A stretch of DNA of 64,000 nt from Lachnospiraceae bacterium oral taxon 500 (GCA_002999035.1 CP027241.1:871001-935000); one strand, 5' to 3'. Shown: positions 54,616 through 63,999, numbered from the stretch's first letter. Notes: generated by a model not told the origin, from the letters alone. Numbers and translations: made by a program.

Positions 54616-54656
54616 AAAAAATACCGCTATCAACTTAATTCGTTAGCGGTATTTTT
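54616..54656 (-). terminator. Intrinsic terminator of the SIS/YjbQ operon
   Basis: AAAAATACCGCTA (from 54616) and TAGCGGTATTTTT form a 13-bp stem, with a T-run on the minus strand, 28 bp after the stop of the last SIS gene. It marks the end of the leftward operon. Confidence 0.88.
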
Positions 54657-54683
54657 ATCACAAAATATTCGGCCAATAAAAAT

Positions 54684-55853
54684 TCAATCTACATATTCAA
54701 TTTTGCTGGTTTTAATCGTATTAATTCCGCCTTCCTGACTAAACAAAGGATTACTGGCGTCCATTCCGCCAAAATATTCATAATTCCGGCCAATGGCGAT
54801 GTAATTGCCCAGCATAAATAAAGGAATAAAATTCGCCAGGGGATTCACAAAATCATCCTTTGCACCGGGAATCCGGCATACCGTTACCCCGGGATAAAAA
54901 GTTTCCGGCTCTGCATCTGTTACCACCAGCACATTCCGATTAGATTTCTGCATAGAGGCTATTGTTTCCACCGTTCGGCTAAAGGAAGCGCATTCCCTGA
55001 AAGCAACAGCTATGGTGCCCAACTGGTCTCTTTTAGTCTGAAAATAATCAATATGACACCAGTCTTCACTGTCATTTAAGCAATTCAGGCTGCCGCACAG
55101 TTCAAAAAACTTAGCCGTCGCAAAATAAGCGGTCGCAAAATCACTTCCTCCACCTACAAAGCCAAAGCCAAGGTAATTTCTCCAAGTCTGGGCTAATTCA
55201 AACATTTGGCAGTCCACCTGAGTTAAGATATTATCATTGCACACGGCAGACACATAGCCTACGGCTTCTTTGCGGATTTCATCCGCTCTCTCCGCCGTAA
55301 TAGTTCCTCGAATTTGACCAGCATGAAGAGCCATAAGTAATGTGGTACAAACGGCTGCCACATATGTTCTGGTTTGAAATACCGGTGAAAAGCCTGTACC
55401 CTTGGGAATCTCAATCTGAAGAACATGGCCTGCTTCTTGCGCTAACCCGGATTTCGGATTTCCGGTAATAGCTAACGTTATACAACCTTTGGCAGCTGCT
55501 CGCTTCATCGCCTCAATAACCCGGGAGCCGCCGCCCGAAACACTAATGACCACAACCAAAGTTTGTTCCGGATGTTCCGGTGAAAACACATGATGACGAC
55601 TCACATCAATACAGCGGAGAACTTGATAATCCGCTTCCAGAAACATTCGGCTGCCGATTTCCTTGGTTGCCAGACTGGCAGCGTAAGAATCACCATTGCC
55701 AGTCACTACTACATGGCGAATATTTTTTAAAATCTCATCGGGAATTATTCGGGACATAACATCATCTGTAAGTTTATCCATAAGCCCCTGTACGAACTCG
55801 GGATAATCCTTAAGCCCTGTCTTTACATTATTATCTCTTTCCATTCCTTTCAC
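54684..55853 (-). CDS. SIS-domain sugar isomerase/deglycase-like protein, copy 1
   Basis: GTG at 55853 follows GGAGG by 7 bases. The 389 residues have two SIS domains. The first has GNGDSYAASLATKEIG and VISVSGGGSRVIEAMKRA; the second holds NDSEDWCHIDYF, with the Glu and His expected of the catalytic pair in GlmS/FrlB-type SIS enzymes. The ending TIKTSKIEYVD is shared with copies 2 and 3. It binds a phosphosugar, probably to isomerise it or split a sugar-amine bond. Last gene of the operon, after the MFS gene. Confidence 0.8.
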   Translation of the reverse strand: MKGMERDNNVKTGLKDYPEFVQGLMDKLTDDVMSRIIPDEILKNIRHVVVTGNGDSYAASLATKEIGSRMFLEADYQVLRCIDVSRHHVFSPEHPEQTLVVVISVSGGGSRVIEAMKRAAAKGCITLAITGNPKSGLAQEAGHVLQIEIPKGTGFSPVFQTRTYVAAVCTTLLMALHAGQIRGTITAERADEIRKEAVGYVSAVCNDNILTQVDCQMFELAQTWRNYLGFGFVGGGSDFATAYFATAKFFELCGSLNCLNDSEDWCHIDYFQTKRDQLGTIAVAFRECASFSRTVETIASMQKSNRNVLVVTDAEPETFYPGVTVCRIPGAKDDFVNPLANFIPLFMLGNYIAIGRNYEYFGGMDASNPLFSQEGGINTIKTSKIEYVD

Positions 55854-55865
55854 TGTAAAACCTCC

Positions 55866-57137
55866 TCATATATCTGCATTCTGGAACCGTGCCTGAAGTT
55901 TTCGGTTCTGATTAATAGAAATAGCTCCCAGTACACCGGCTACTGCATAAAGCACTATCCCCATAATAAAGGCGCCCCGATAAGAACCAAACTTATCATA
56001 AAACAGGCCGATACTGGCATATAAACCACCGCCGATCAAACTATTAACCATCATCATCAAAGACCAAATTTCAGAATAATGGCCGCTGCCCACGATATTT
56101 CTGGCCAGAAGCGGACATTGCACCATATACATACTGTTGCCCAAACCAACAATAAACATTGCCGGATATACAAAAATCGGATTTTGAAAGCTCAAAAACA
56201 TTGTAAGATATCCTAGAGCCGTGGTAATGCCGCCCCAAAGCAGACCAGCTTTCACACCTCGTCGATCATTAATTTTTCCCACAATGACACTGCTTAGCGT
56301 CCCTCCCAGATTCGAAAACACGCCAACCGCCGCCCCAAAGTTAATGCTTTGCTTCAGTTCAATCGTTGCAAAATTAGTAGCATAGCCCGAAACACCGCAG
56401 GCATAACTATACAGTACACAGGCTGTCCAGGCAATATACAGCAACGGCAGCTGAAAAGCCTGCTTTTTAGTTAAACTATGAGTAGACGCTGCCGCCGAAA
56501 CCTCTTCTTGAGTGTCTTCTTTTTCACTGGCACCATAAGGTTCACATCCCATTTCCTTAGGACTGCGAATCAACGCAAATACAGCCGGGATAGTAATAAC
56601 TGCTGACATGGCTGCCATAATAAAGTACGCATTCCGCCACCCCAAGTCTGTAATTAACTTAGCAGATAACAGCGTATACAAAATCGTTGCTGCTGTTCCA
56701 ACTGCAGTAACAACACCCAATACTGTCCCATTTTTTTTACGAAACCACATATTCAACAAAATAGGGATGGAAACAAAACCGGTAAATGCCTGAGCAATAC
56801 CAATCATAGCCCCGGAAAAATAAAACATCTGAACCGTTTGATAAGTTCCCATTAACGCCAGACCGATGACCTCCAAGACAGAAGAAATTCCGATAACTAA
56901 GCCAACCTTTTTAGTTGTAATCATACGTGCTGCAGTAGTATACAGTAATGCCATAGAGATAGCCTGAATACTGGTAAACATGGTAAGTTGACTGACCTTA
57001 CAACCCAAGTCCTGAACAATTGGCGTAATAAAGTTGCCTACCGCCGCCGCACAGGCTCCACCGGTTCCTAGTTTCATTAAAATACAGGCAATTACAATTT
57101 TCCATGCATAATGCATTTTTGTTTTTTCATTTTTCAT
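55866..57137 (-). CDS. MFS transporter (OFA-like)
   Basis: A 423-residue protein with 12 predicted membrane helices in two halves, separated by a charged loop near 190-225. It starts MHYAWKIVIACILMKLGTGG, as in the oxalate/formate-antiporter-like MFS branch. It lies between BtpA and SIS copy 1 and most likely imports or exports a substrate or product of the pathway. Which compound is not known. Confidence 0.82.
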   Translation of the reverse strand: MKNEKTKMHYAWKIVIACILMKLGTGGACAAAVGNFITPIVQDLGCKVSQLTMFTSIQAISMALLYTTAARMITTKKVGLVIGISSVLEVIGLALMGTYQTVQMFYFSGAMIGIAQAFTGFVSIPILLNMWFRKKNGTVLGVVTAVGTAATILYTLLSAKLITDLGWRNAYFIMAAMSAVITIPAVFALIRSPKEMGCEPYGASEKEDTQEEVSAAASTHSLTKKQAFQLPLLYIAWTACVLYSYACGVSGYATNFATIELKQSINFGAAVGVFSNLGGTLSSVIVGKINDRRGVKAGLLWGGITTALGYLTMFLSFQNPIFVYPAMFIVGLGNSMYMVQCPLLARNIVGSGHYSEIWSLMMMVNSLIGGGLYASIGLFYDKFGSYRGAFIMGIVLYAVAGVLGAISINQNRKLQARFQNADI

Positions 57138-57165
57138 ATATTTCTCACTTCACTCTTTTTTAAGT

Positions 57166-57987
57166 TCAGGCTTTATTCAGTTCCTCTTCCAATTCTCTGA
57201 CATTGCGGACATATTCTGCAACAATAGAGCCAATAATGGGTCCTCCCCATTTGCCGCCTTCAAAAGCAGTTCCCACCAATGCGCCGTCGGCATAGCACAA
57301 GCGTTCTTTACAATTGTCTGCAGAAGTAGCGCCACCTAAAATCACGGGGAAATTACCAGCTGCTTTCACATCTTGAACTAAACGTTCATTTCGCGCAAAA
57401 TCTCGATCACAAACCTCAATTGCATCGGCTCCCATACGCATAGAAGTCTGAGCCAAATTTTGGATCTCCGTCGAACTATACTCACCCACATGGTGATAAC
57501 CAGATATCTCTGAAAGCATCCCGATGTTCATAGCATCAATTTTCTTGCGATACTCCGCCACCTTTAGAGGCTGTCCCTCCATAATACCATACAATGTCTC
57601 CACTCTTCCTACCAGCGCAGAACAACGAGTAAAATCTGCTCCTGCCGCCTTACAAACTGCCAAGGATGGCGTAATACAGTTCATCATAATTTGTGCGCCA
57701 ATAATAAAATTGGGACCGACAGCATCCCGAACTCGAGCCGTCACTGCGGCCAGTCCCGCTACTCTCGCATAGTCCGTATCATCTCCGCTGGGATAAAATA
57801 CATCTACCGTCTGGATCAATCCGCCGTCGGCTCCATTCTCTTTCAGCGCTAGGCAGTCCGAAATAGCTTTTTTAGTCATCTTATCCAAAAATCCCTCTTG
57901 GTAAAGAGGAGTAGAAACCATAGGTAAAAGGTGAACCAATCCAATAACCAGTTTCTTCCCGTTCAAATTATCAAAACAAGTACTCAT
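57166..57987 (-). CDS. BtpA/SgcQ-family TIM-barrel protein
   Basis: ATG at 57987 has GGAGGG before it. The 273 residues match the BtpA family (SgcQ of E. coli). They include VIGLVHLLPM, ALKENGADGGLIQTVD, IIGAQIMMNC, ADFTRCSALVG, and a C-terminal PVILGGATSADNCKE then ADGALVGTAFEGG, a phosphate-binding pattern. The fold is a TIM barrel like that of phosphoribosyl isomerases. SgcQ sits in a PTS/sugar operon, so a sugar-phosphate substrate is likely. Reaction not known. Confidence 0.8.
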   Translation of the reverse strand: MSTCFDNLNGKKLVIGLVHLLPMVSTPLYQEGFLDKMTKKAISDCLALKENGADGGLIQTVDVFYPSGDDTDYARVAGLAAVTARVRDAVGPNFIIGAQIMMNCITPSLAVCKAAGADFTRCSALVGRVETLYGIMEGQPLKVAEYRKKIDAMNIGMLSEISGYHHVGEYSSTEIQNLAQTSMRMGADAIEVCDRDFARNERLVQDVKAAGNFPVILGGATSADNCKERLCYADGALVGTAFEGGKWGGPIIGSIVAEYVRNVRELEEELNKA

Positions 57988-58013
57988 ACTGCTTCCCTCC
58001 ACTTCAGCATCTT

Positions 58014-58415
58014 TTAAACACCAAATACCATTACCGTATATCTGCGCTGCTGCCCTCCGCAATACTCCGCAAAAAAAATCCCCTGGGAATCCCCCAGTTT
58101 TAATTCACCATCCGCTACAATAAAGTCCATAGTTTGTCCTGCCACCGCAGCTTTACTTTGAGCCGCCGCCTGCCACGGGTCATCGGTTCCAGCATAATCC
58201 AGACGGGCCGGCCAAATCCGATTAAAATCATCCATAATATCCTCATGTCCCTTCTTGTCATAAAAGGACGTGCACAAAATCCCTGCATCTACCGTCGGCG
58301 CAGATACTACGGCAACGCCATGCTTCACTCCGCTCTCTGCCACAATCTGCTTAACGCTTTCCGTAATTTCCAGCAAAGACCCTTTTTGCGTTTGAATCAT
58401 TTTTTCTGTATACAT
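58014..58415 (-). CDS. Degenerate UPF0047/YjbQ-type protein
   Basis: ATG at 58415 is chosen, with AAAGGAG eight bases before. The 133 residues have the UPF0047 fold: FAEYCGGQQRRYTVMVFG at the end, LKLGDSQGIFFAEY and GVAVVSAPTVDAG. The conserved HTTAG is changed to PTVDAG, and the GHVK motif is replaced by AAQSKAAV, so the usual active-site histidines are absent. It may be a non-catalytic partner of the tandem protein or have shifted specificity. Codons and overlapping operon position indicate a real gene. Confidence 0.78.
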   Translation of the reverse strand: MYTEKMIQTQKGSLLEITESVKQIVAESGVKHGVAVVSAPTVDAGILCTSFYDKKGHEDIMDDFNRIWPARLDYAGTDDPWQAAAQSKAAVAGQTMDFIVADGELKLGDSQGIFFAEYCGGQQRRYTVMVFGV

Positions 58416-58428
58416 ACCCATCTCTCCT

Positions 58429-59583
58429 TTAAACAACCTTAATTTTGCTGGAACGAATGGTATTGTTTCCCGGCTCTGACCAAATTCCACCGCCTCGGAA
58501 GAAAGACTCACCATTCAGCGTGGAAAGATAGCCCGCCAAAATAGCACCCGGAACATAATTCATCATCGCAAGCAAAAAGTTATATTCCTCCGGTGCCTGA
58601 GGAACTTGGCAAAGAGTCACACCCTGTGCGTTACCGAAATCACTGAGATTTCCATCCGAAATCAACAGCAGCGGTCTCTTAATCCCGGCTGCTTGCAATA
58701 AGGTCTCTCCAATTCGGCTCCGATCATTGGCTTTCTTGTCAGCTACTACCACTGTACCAATACTACCGGGATTTTTTTGAAAAAATCCCGCATGACACCA
58801 GTTTTCGCTATCGTCTGCAGCCGCCATATAGCCTGCTGTTTCCACAACTTTCGCCGCCATAAAAAAGGCAGAGGCAAACTGAATATCATCACCAATATAG
58901 TCAAATCTCCGAAAATCCTTCCAAGTCTGAGCCAGAGAAAACATCTGCTGGTCAATTCGTTCCATCTCATCACCCCAAGACATGGCGTTGTCCACAATAG
59001 CCTTCCCCATATTTGAGTCTGCATCCTGAACGCTGCATCCGGCAAGCTCACCCAGCCGAGCTGCCAATAAATATAAGCCCGTCAGTGAACCGAAATAATT
59101 CCGTAAACCGGGATTCGCATTAGGAAAATCTGGAGTATGAACGCAAAAGGTATATGCCGCTTCCTGAGCTGCCGGCGAATCCGGATTATTCGTCAAAGCT
59201 AAAGATACACAGCCATAGTGATTAGCCCGACGCAAAGCCTCTTGAACTCGGGCCGGACCACCGGAACAGCTTACACCAATAACCAATGTATTCTCACCAC
59301 TAAACTTCGAAAAATCCATAAAACGAGTTACATCAATCGCCCGAGCATAGGAAAAGTCACTTCCAAATCGGCCTGCAAACTTTCGAAATGCAGGAATAGA
59401 AGCCAATGCTGCCACATAAGAATCTCCGCAGCCCGTGATAATTACACGGCGAATTTTCTTCATAACCTTATCTGGTATGGCTTGAGCCAATCCCAAACGA
59501 GCACCTTCTACTTGTGGTCTTGCCAAAGCCGGTAAACTAAGGCACTGCTGGCGTAGGGGGTTATCAAATGCAATCTTTTCCAT
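58429..59583 (-). CDS. SIS-domain sugar isomerase/deglycase-like protein, copy 2
   Basis: A 384-residue paralogue of copies 1 and 3. SIS motifs are GCGDSYVAALASIPAF and GVSCSGGPARVQEALRRANH; the central DDSENWCHAGFF carries the same Glu and His. Ending TIRSSKIKVV. GGAGG precedes the ATG. It lies between the two UPF0047 genes. Confidence 0.8.
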   Translation of the reverse strand: MEKIAFDNPLRQQCLSLPALARPQVEGARLGLAQAIPDKVMKKIRRVIITGCGDSYVAALASIPAFRKFAGRFGSDFSYARAIDVTRFMDFSKFSGENTLVIGVSCSGGPARVQEALRRANHYGCVSLALTNNPDSPAAQEAAYTFCVHTPDFPNANPGLRNYFGSLTGLYLLAARLGELAGCSVQDADSNMGKAIVDNAMSWGDEMERIDQQMFSLAQTWKDFRRFDYIGDDIQFASAFFMAAKVVETAGYMAAADDSENWCHAGFFQKNPGSIGTVVVADKKANDRSRIGETLLQAAGIKRPLLLISDGNLSDFGNAQGVTLCQVPQAPEEYNFLLAMMNYVPGAILAGYLSTLNGESFFRGGGIWSEPGNNTIRSSKIKVV

Positions 59584-59603
59584 CTATCTTACCTCCGTTC
59601 TAT

Positions 59604-60407
59604 TCAATCCGTATAAACTGCCACAAAATAATTCCGCGGCCGAGGCCCATCATATTCAGCAAATACCACGGCCTGCTCCTCTCCTAACATTAATTGGCCA
59701 TCCTGTATGGTCAATGTAAGCTGGGAATCAGTCAAAGCAGTTTTCACATGGCCGCCGGCATCAGATGCGGTTTCTCGATGCTTGAAATCTACTCGGGTAG
59801 GTACCATTCGTTCAATATCCGTCATTATGTCCTTCGCCGCCTGTGGATTTCGGGGTGCCAAAAGTAAACCGGCTGTGGAATGCAGCATGGAAATATGACA
59901 AATCCCATCTTTCACACCGCTACGCGCAATAACGTCGCAAACACCTTTGGTTATATCATGCATTCCCATATAAACTGTTTGAATATTTTCTTTTTCAATG
60001 CACATGGGTTTTTCAATGATTTCTACCAAAAATTTTCGAGGCCGAGGGCCATCAAACTCCACAAATACCAGCCCTTGGGAAGATCCCAACACCAACTTGC
60101 CACCATGAATGATTAGAGTAGCAGAACTACCCATTAAAGCCGATTTTACATGACCAGAAGCATCATACGGCGAATCCTGATGTTTGTAGCTTACTCGGGT
60201 AGGAATATTTCGGTCGATCTCATCCATCAGATCGGCTAAACCTCTCGGATCCCAGAAAGAAGTGATTGCTAAGCCTGCAGTCGTATGGGGAACAGAAATA
60301 ACACAAAAGCCCTCTTGTACTCCGCTTTCTTCTAAAATATCATTAACGTCTGCCGTAATGGACATACATGCGCGAAATTCTGTATTGATCTTTTTTTCAT
60401 ACAACAT
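59604..60407 (-). CDS. Tandem UPF0047/YjbQ-domain protein
   Basis: A 267-residue protein made of two UPF0047 domains (about 1-132 and 137-267). Each keeps the conserved set: HTTAG / HSTAG, YKHQDSPYDASGHVK / FKHRETASDAGGHVK, and LGSSQGLVFVEFDGPRPR / LGEEQAVVFAEYDGPRPR. Normal members are single domain and often trimeric. A fused dimer would change the assembly. The family is annotated as secondary thiamine-phosphate synthase, but the in vivo role is doubtful. Here it sits between two SIS genes. Confidence 0.88.
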   Translation of the reverse strand: MLYEKKINTEFRACMSITADVNDILEESGVQEGFCVISVPHTTAGLAITSFWDPRGLADLMDEIDRNIPTRVSYKHQDSPYDASGHVKSALMGSSATLIIHGGKLVLGSSQGLVFVEFDGPRPRKFLVEIIEKPMCIEKENIQTVYMGMHDITKGVCDVIARSGVKDGICHISMLHSTAGLLLAPRNPQAAKDIMTDIERMVPTRVDFKHRETASDAGGHVKTALTDSQLTLTIQDGQLMLGEEQAVVFAEYDGPRPRNYFVAVYTD

Positions 60408-60421
60408 GGTTATCCCCTTCC

Positions 60422-61597
60422 TTAATCAAAAATTTCAATTTTGCTGCTATCGATCGTCATCAAGGATTGCTCACAAAAATTGCCATTTAAGTCCGGCGTT
60501 TTCTGGAAACGAGAAGAAGTTTCTGTTTGAAGTTCTGCCACATAGCCGGCCAGCAAAGATAGCGGTATATAATCCATCAGCGGAAGCAGCCATTCATATC
60601 CGTCCGGAGTTTCCGGAATTTGGCAAACTATGGCCTTAGAGACAAAGTCTTCTGGATCTCCATTCGTCACAACCAAGACCGGCCGCCCAATCGCTACTGC
60701 CGATCTTATCGTCTCCCGTTCCCGATCATAGGCCGGAGAATTTCGATCAGCTATAACTATCGTCCCAACCGTATCCGGCTCTTTTAAAAAGTAGTTGATA
60801 TGGCACCAATCCTCACTGTCATCTACCGATACACAGCAGCCATTCGCTTCTAAAAATTTAGCCGCACCAAAAAGTGCGGAGCTAAGTTCTGCATCGTCAC
60901 CGATAAAATCAAAGCGTTCAAAGTCTTTCCATCTTTGTGCTAATTCATACATCTGGGCATCAATCGTATCCAATGATTTAGCAAAAGACATCACATAGTC
61001 TCGAACTGCCGCTTGAAAAGCACTTGATGCCATAGGCGGTAAAGTCCCTCTTACATGGCCAAAACGATTAGCAAAAGAAAGTAAGCCTATTAGAGATGCA
61101 AAATAAGACTGCACATCCGATCCTTTATCCGAAATCCCCAAAATATTCAGGCAATACACCCGCTTAGCCAGCATAGCTGCCCGAGACTCAGAATTGTTTG
61201 TCATCAGAATAGAAAAAGCCCCGACCTCATTAGCCTTTTTCAATGCTTCGCAAATCCGCGCCGTACTGCCTCCGGCGCTAATGGCAATAACCAAAGGACT
61301 GTTAGGTTCACCAATCCCTATTTCATTCTTGCTCAAAAATCGAGTAAAGTCTATAGCGCGCATAACCTGAACGCCAAAGCAATCACAATATTTTTCTACA
61401 ACAGGAGCCATAGCAATGGCAGCTGCATAAGAATCACCGCAGCCAGTTAAAATAATTTTCCTGACATCAAAAATTTCCGCCATAGTCATCAATTCCCGCA
61501 AGCCCGAACCGAAGCAGGCTTCGAGTTGAGCTTCAACTATGTTTGGAAGATTAAAGACTTGCCGCCGAATCGGATTGTCACATTGAATGTTTTTCAC
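60422..61597 (-). CDS. SIS-domain sugar isomerase/deglycase-like protein, copy 3
   Basis: GTG at 61597 is chosen, following GGGAGGGAAAAAA; a TTG upstream lacks a site. The 391 residues have GCGDSYAAAIAMAPVV, VIAISAGGSTARICEALKKA, and the central DDSEDWCHINYF. Ending TIDSSKIEIFD. It is the third paralogue of the operon; the three copies share the same order and about the same length. Confidence 0.8.
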   Translation of the reverse strand: MKNIQCDNPIRRQVFNLPNIVEAQLEACFGSGLRELMTMAEIFDVRKIILTGCGDSYAAAIAMAPVVEKYCDCFGVQVMRAIDFTRFLSKNEIGIGEPNSPLVIAISAGGSTARICEALKKANEVGAFSILMTNNSESRAAMLAKRVYCLNILGISDKGSDVQSYFASLIGLLSFANRFGHVRGTLPPMASSAFQAAVRDYVMSFAKSLDTIDAQMYELAQRWKDFERFDFIGDDAELSSALFGAAKFLEANGCCVSVDDSEDWCHINYFLKEPDTVGTIVIADRNSPAYDRERETIRSAVAIGRPVLVVTNGDPEDFVSKAIVCQIPETPDGYEWLLPLMDYIPLSLLAGYVAELQTETSSRFQKTPDLNGNFCEQSLMTIDSSKIEIFD

Positions 61598-61622
61598 TTT
61601 TTTCCCTCCCTTGCGCAAAAAA

Positions 61623-62627
61623 TCAACCGTAATTATAAAAGAACAACAGAATCAGACCAATAAAATACAGCCCCAAACCCATAATCAGTGTAATCATCGT
61701 TCGTTTTTGTGCATTTTTAAACTCTCGGTAATAAAATCCCCAAAAATATGTCCAAATCGTAGATGTTTTGCCAAAAAGAAAAGAAAGTGTTGCACTAATA
61801 GCCGGCATAGAATAAATAGACAAAATATTTCCACCGTAATGGCATAGAGCAGAAACAGCACTCATAAAAAGAGGTCGCTTGCTGCTTCCAATACATAACA
61901 CCGTTTTCCATTGTTTTTTCCAAGTGAAAAAAATAATACCTAATACCAACACAGATAGTGCCGAGCCGGTAGCCATAAAGGCACACGTTAGAATCGGAGG
62001 CAAATTTGCTGCCGTACCTGTAGCTGTCCCGCTAACCCATCCATTCATCAGCAAACAATCTATCAAGAGCCAAAATATAACTTTCCAACCCACTTTATTC
62101 TTAGAATTTTCTTTCCTCTGACCGGTTATCGCCGCTTGATCAAGTGCGCACATTTGGGAGGCTTTGGAACAAACATAGCTGGCCACAATAAAAATAATCG
62201 TAGTAGTCACAATTAAAGGAAGTGCTTGAGGAGTATCTGGCAATCCTTCTTTGGAAATAGATGTCATAAGCCCCATAATGCTGGTAACCGTACCGGAAAG
62301 AGTTGTCGTCAACATCAGTCCCAAATTATTCATAATAGTTAAACTGATTACCATTCCGATCGACATCATGCCGCCGCCTAACATAATCTCCCACATCACA
62401 TCAGTTTGCTGCCCTATGGCTGTAAAAAGGCCTTCCGGCAGAAGCACAGGTGCTAAAAGCAAAGTAACGCCCCAAACCAAGACAAAGGAAAACATATATA
62501 GCATAAATGCAATTCCAATAATTGGATAATCCTTTTTTAGTTTAATGACCTGCATCCAGCTTCCCCACATACTGGCAGCCAGCAAGGTCAAAAAAATCGC
62601 TATCGGTGTTGAAAAATAATGCGTCAC
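61623..62627 (-). CDS. DMT-type sugar/metabolite permease
   Basis: A 334-residue protein with about ten membrane helices and little outside them. It starts IAIFLTLLAASMWGSWMQVIKL and ends LIMGLGLYFIGLILLFF, like the drug/metabolite or glucose/ribose porter (GRP)/RhaT-type families. Being in a sugar-phosphate operon, it is a likely importer. The substrate is not known. Confidence 0.7.
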   Translation of the reverse strand: MTHYFSTPIAIFLTLLAASMWGSWMQVIKLKKDYPIIGIAFMLYMFSFVLVWGVTLLLAPVLLPEGLFTAIGQQTDVMWEIMLGGGMMSIGMVISLTIMNNLGLMLTTTLSGTVTSIMGLMTSISKEGLPDTPQALPLIVTTTIIFIVASYVCSKASQMCALDQAAITGQRKENSKNKVGWKVIFWLLIDCLLMNGWVSGTATGTAANLPPILTCAFMATGSALSVLVLGIIFFTWKKQWKTVLCIGSSKRPLFMSAVSALCHYGGNILSIYSMPAISATLSFLFGKTSTIWTYFWGFYYREFKNAQKRTMITLIMGLGLYFIGLILLFFYNYG

Positions 62628-62688
62628 CTCAATTTCCCCCTTACTTTATCACTCAACTTTCCTACTTATCAAAAACACACCAAAATCT

Positions 62689-63123
62689 TTACTTAAACGA
62701 ATAATCAGACTTGCTGCCGGCGTCTATAAAGTTCTGATAGACAGCCTGGATATAGCTATTAAAATCATTCTGATAAGCAACGCTGTGTAAGTTTTCAATA
62801 CTGGCAAATAAATAAGTAAAAAAAATAAAGACAATCATCATTCCCAGTAAAGTAAAACCCGCTCGTCGTTTGCAAAACAGCGGAAGATAACGGCGAACTG
62901 TTGTATCCGATAAAAAGAAAGCCGGACTTAACAACCAAAGAACCAATATTACTGCACTGAACCGATAAATTATCTGATCATATGCAGATGCCGGAATCGG
63001 GGTCGGAGTTGTCAAACCGAAAAATAAGATAATCAAGTTTAATATATACCATGTCGACGCTACAAGCATTTTCCACGGTCTGCCCGAGCGAAATCCCAAT
63101 ACTTTTTTCCAAGTTTGTTTCAT
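62689..63123 (-). CDS. Small membrane protein of unknown function
   Basis: A 144-residue protein with three probable membrane helices (about 17-37, 50-70, 88-108; AVILVLWLLSPAFFL, GMMIVFIFFTYLFA). The C-terminal part (SIENLHSVAYQNDFNSYIQA) should lie outside or in the cytoplasm. No known family is recognised. It lies between the kinase and the permease and could assist the latter. Confidence 0.55.
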   Translation of the reverse strand: MKQTWKKVLGFRSGRPWKMLVASTWYILNLIILFFGLTTPTPIPASAYDQIIYRFSAVILVLWLLSPAFFLSDTTVRRYLPLFCKRRAGFTLLGMMIVFIFFTYLFASIENLHSVAYQNDFNSYIQAVYQNFIDAGSKSDYSFK

Positions 63124-63144
63124 GTTCTCGTTCCTCGCATATGT

Positions 63145-63999
63145 TTAAAGCTTTCGTTCCGCTTTCAGTTTTTTTAAAGTTTCCTCCGCTAACTTTCGAG
63201 CATTGGCCATAACTTCTTTGGTATAAAGAGGATATGGCCCCCATTGGGCAGCATTATAGCCACTGGCCACATTCGCCATAACCGCTGCCATGTCTGGAGA
63301 CTCTCCGGAAAAAAGCGCATAAGCCGCCGCCCCAGTCGAACAATTTCCACAGCCAGTTGGATCTGCTGATTCTCCAAAAGGTTTAATCACCGGACAAAAA
63401 TAAGCATTAGCCGGAGTTACGGCATAAGAACCCCTTTCACCTACCCGGTAAAATGTAAAAGGAACTGGCAATTTCTGAAGTTCGTTGATAATAGCGGCAT
63501 CATCTTCTTTAGGCAAATCAAACATGTCGGCCGCTTCGTTATTGTTGATAGACCAAGCATCCGCTATCTCCAGCACTCGCCGAACTCGGTTTTGGACTTC
63601 TTTCCGGCTCATCCCCCAATTTTTTCGATAAACTCCCGCATACTCTATTTCCCACATAATCTTTAATCCGTTCTTTTCCTTGACTTTTCGGAGATTTTCC
63701 CAGACCACCGCATCTAAATTATGTGCCATATAGATACCGCGGATATGGTAACCCCGAGCAGCTTCATCAATATCATCTGCATGCGTCTTTAAAAAACCTA
63801 AATGTTCCAGCGAAAAGCTGGGGGTGGGTTTAAAGGAACCATCCTTATTATATTTCAATGTAAAACGAGTATGCTGCTCCATCTCCACCCGAACGGATTC
63901 CTGAGTCACGCCGTTAGACACCATCCATTTTCCATAGGTATCTTTGTAATCTGCACCCGTTTTACAAACCAGTTTACAATTCGGTGTCCAAATCCGCAT
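63145..63999 (-). CDS. PfkB-family sugar kinase, N-terminal part outside the window
   Basis: 284 residues of a ribokinase/PfkB-type fold are visible; the window ends before the start can be confirmed. Sugar-kinase parts seen are GYHIRGIYMAHNLDAVVWEN, EIADAWSINNNEAADMFDLP and FTFYRVGERGSYAVT. The C-terminal motif is ADPTGCGNCSTGAAAYAL. The usual signature is D-T-x-G-A-G-D with the last Asp as base. Here that Asp is Asn and is flanked by Cys, so phosphoryl transfer may be altered or lost. By position it is upstream in the operon and may phosphorylate the substrate for the SIS proteins. Confidence 0.75.
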   Translation of the reverse strand: MRIWTPNCKLVCKTGADYKDTYGKWMVSNGVTQESVRVEMEQHTRFTLKYNKDGSFKPTPSFSLEHLGFLKTHADDIDEAARGYHIRGIYMAHNLDAVVWENLRKVKEKNGLKIMWEIEYAGVYRKNWGMSRKEVQNRVRRVLEIADAWSINNNEAADMFDLPKEDDAAIINELQKLPVPFTFYRVGERGSYAVTPANAYFCPVIKPFGESADPTGCGNCSTGAAAYALFSGESPDMAAVMANVASGYNAAQWGPYPLYTKEVMANARKLAEETLKKLKAERKL

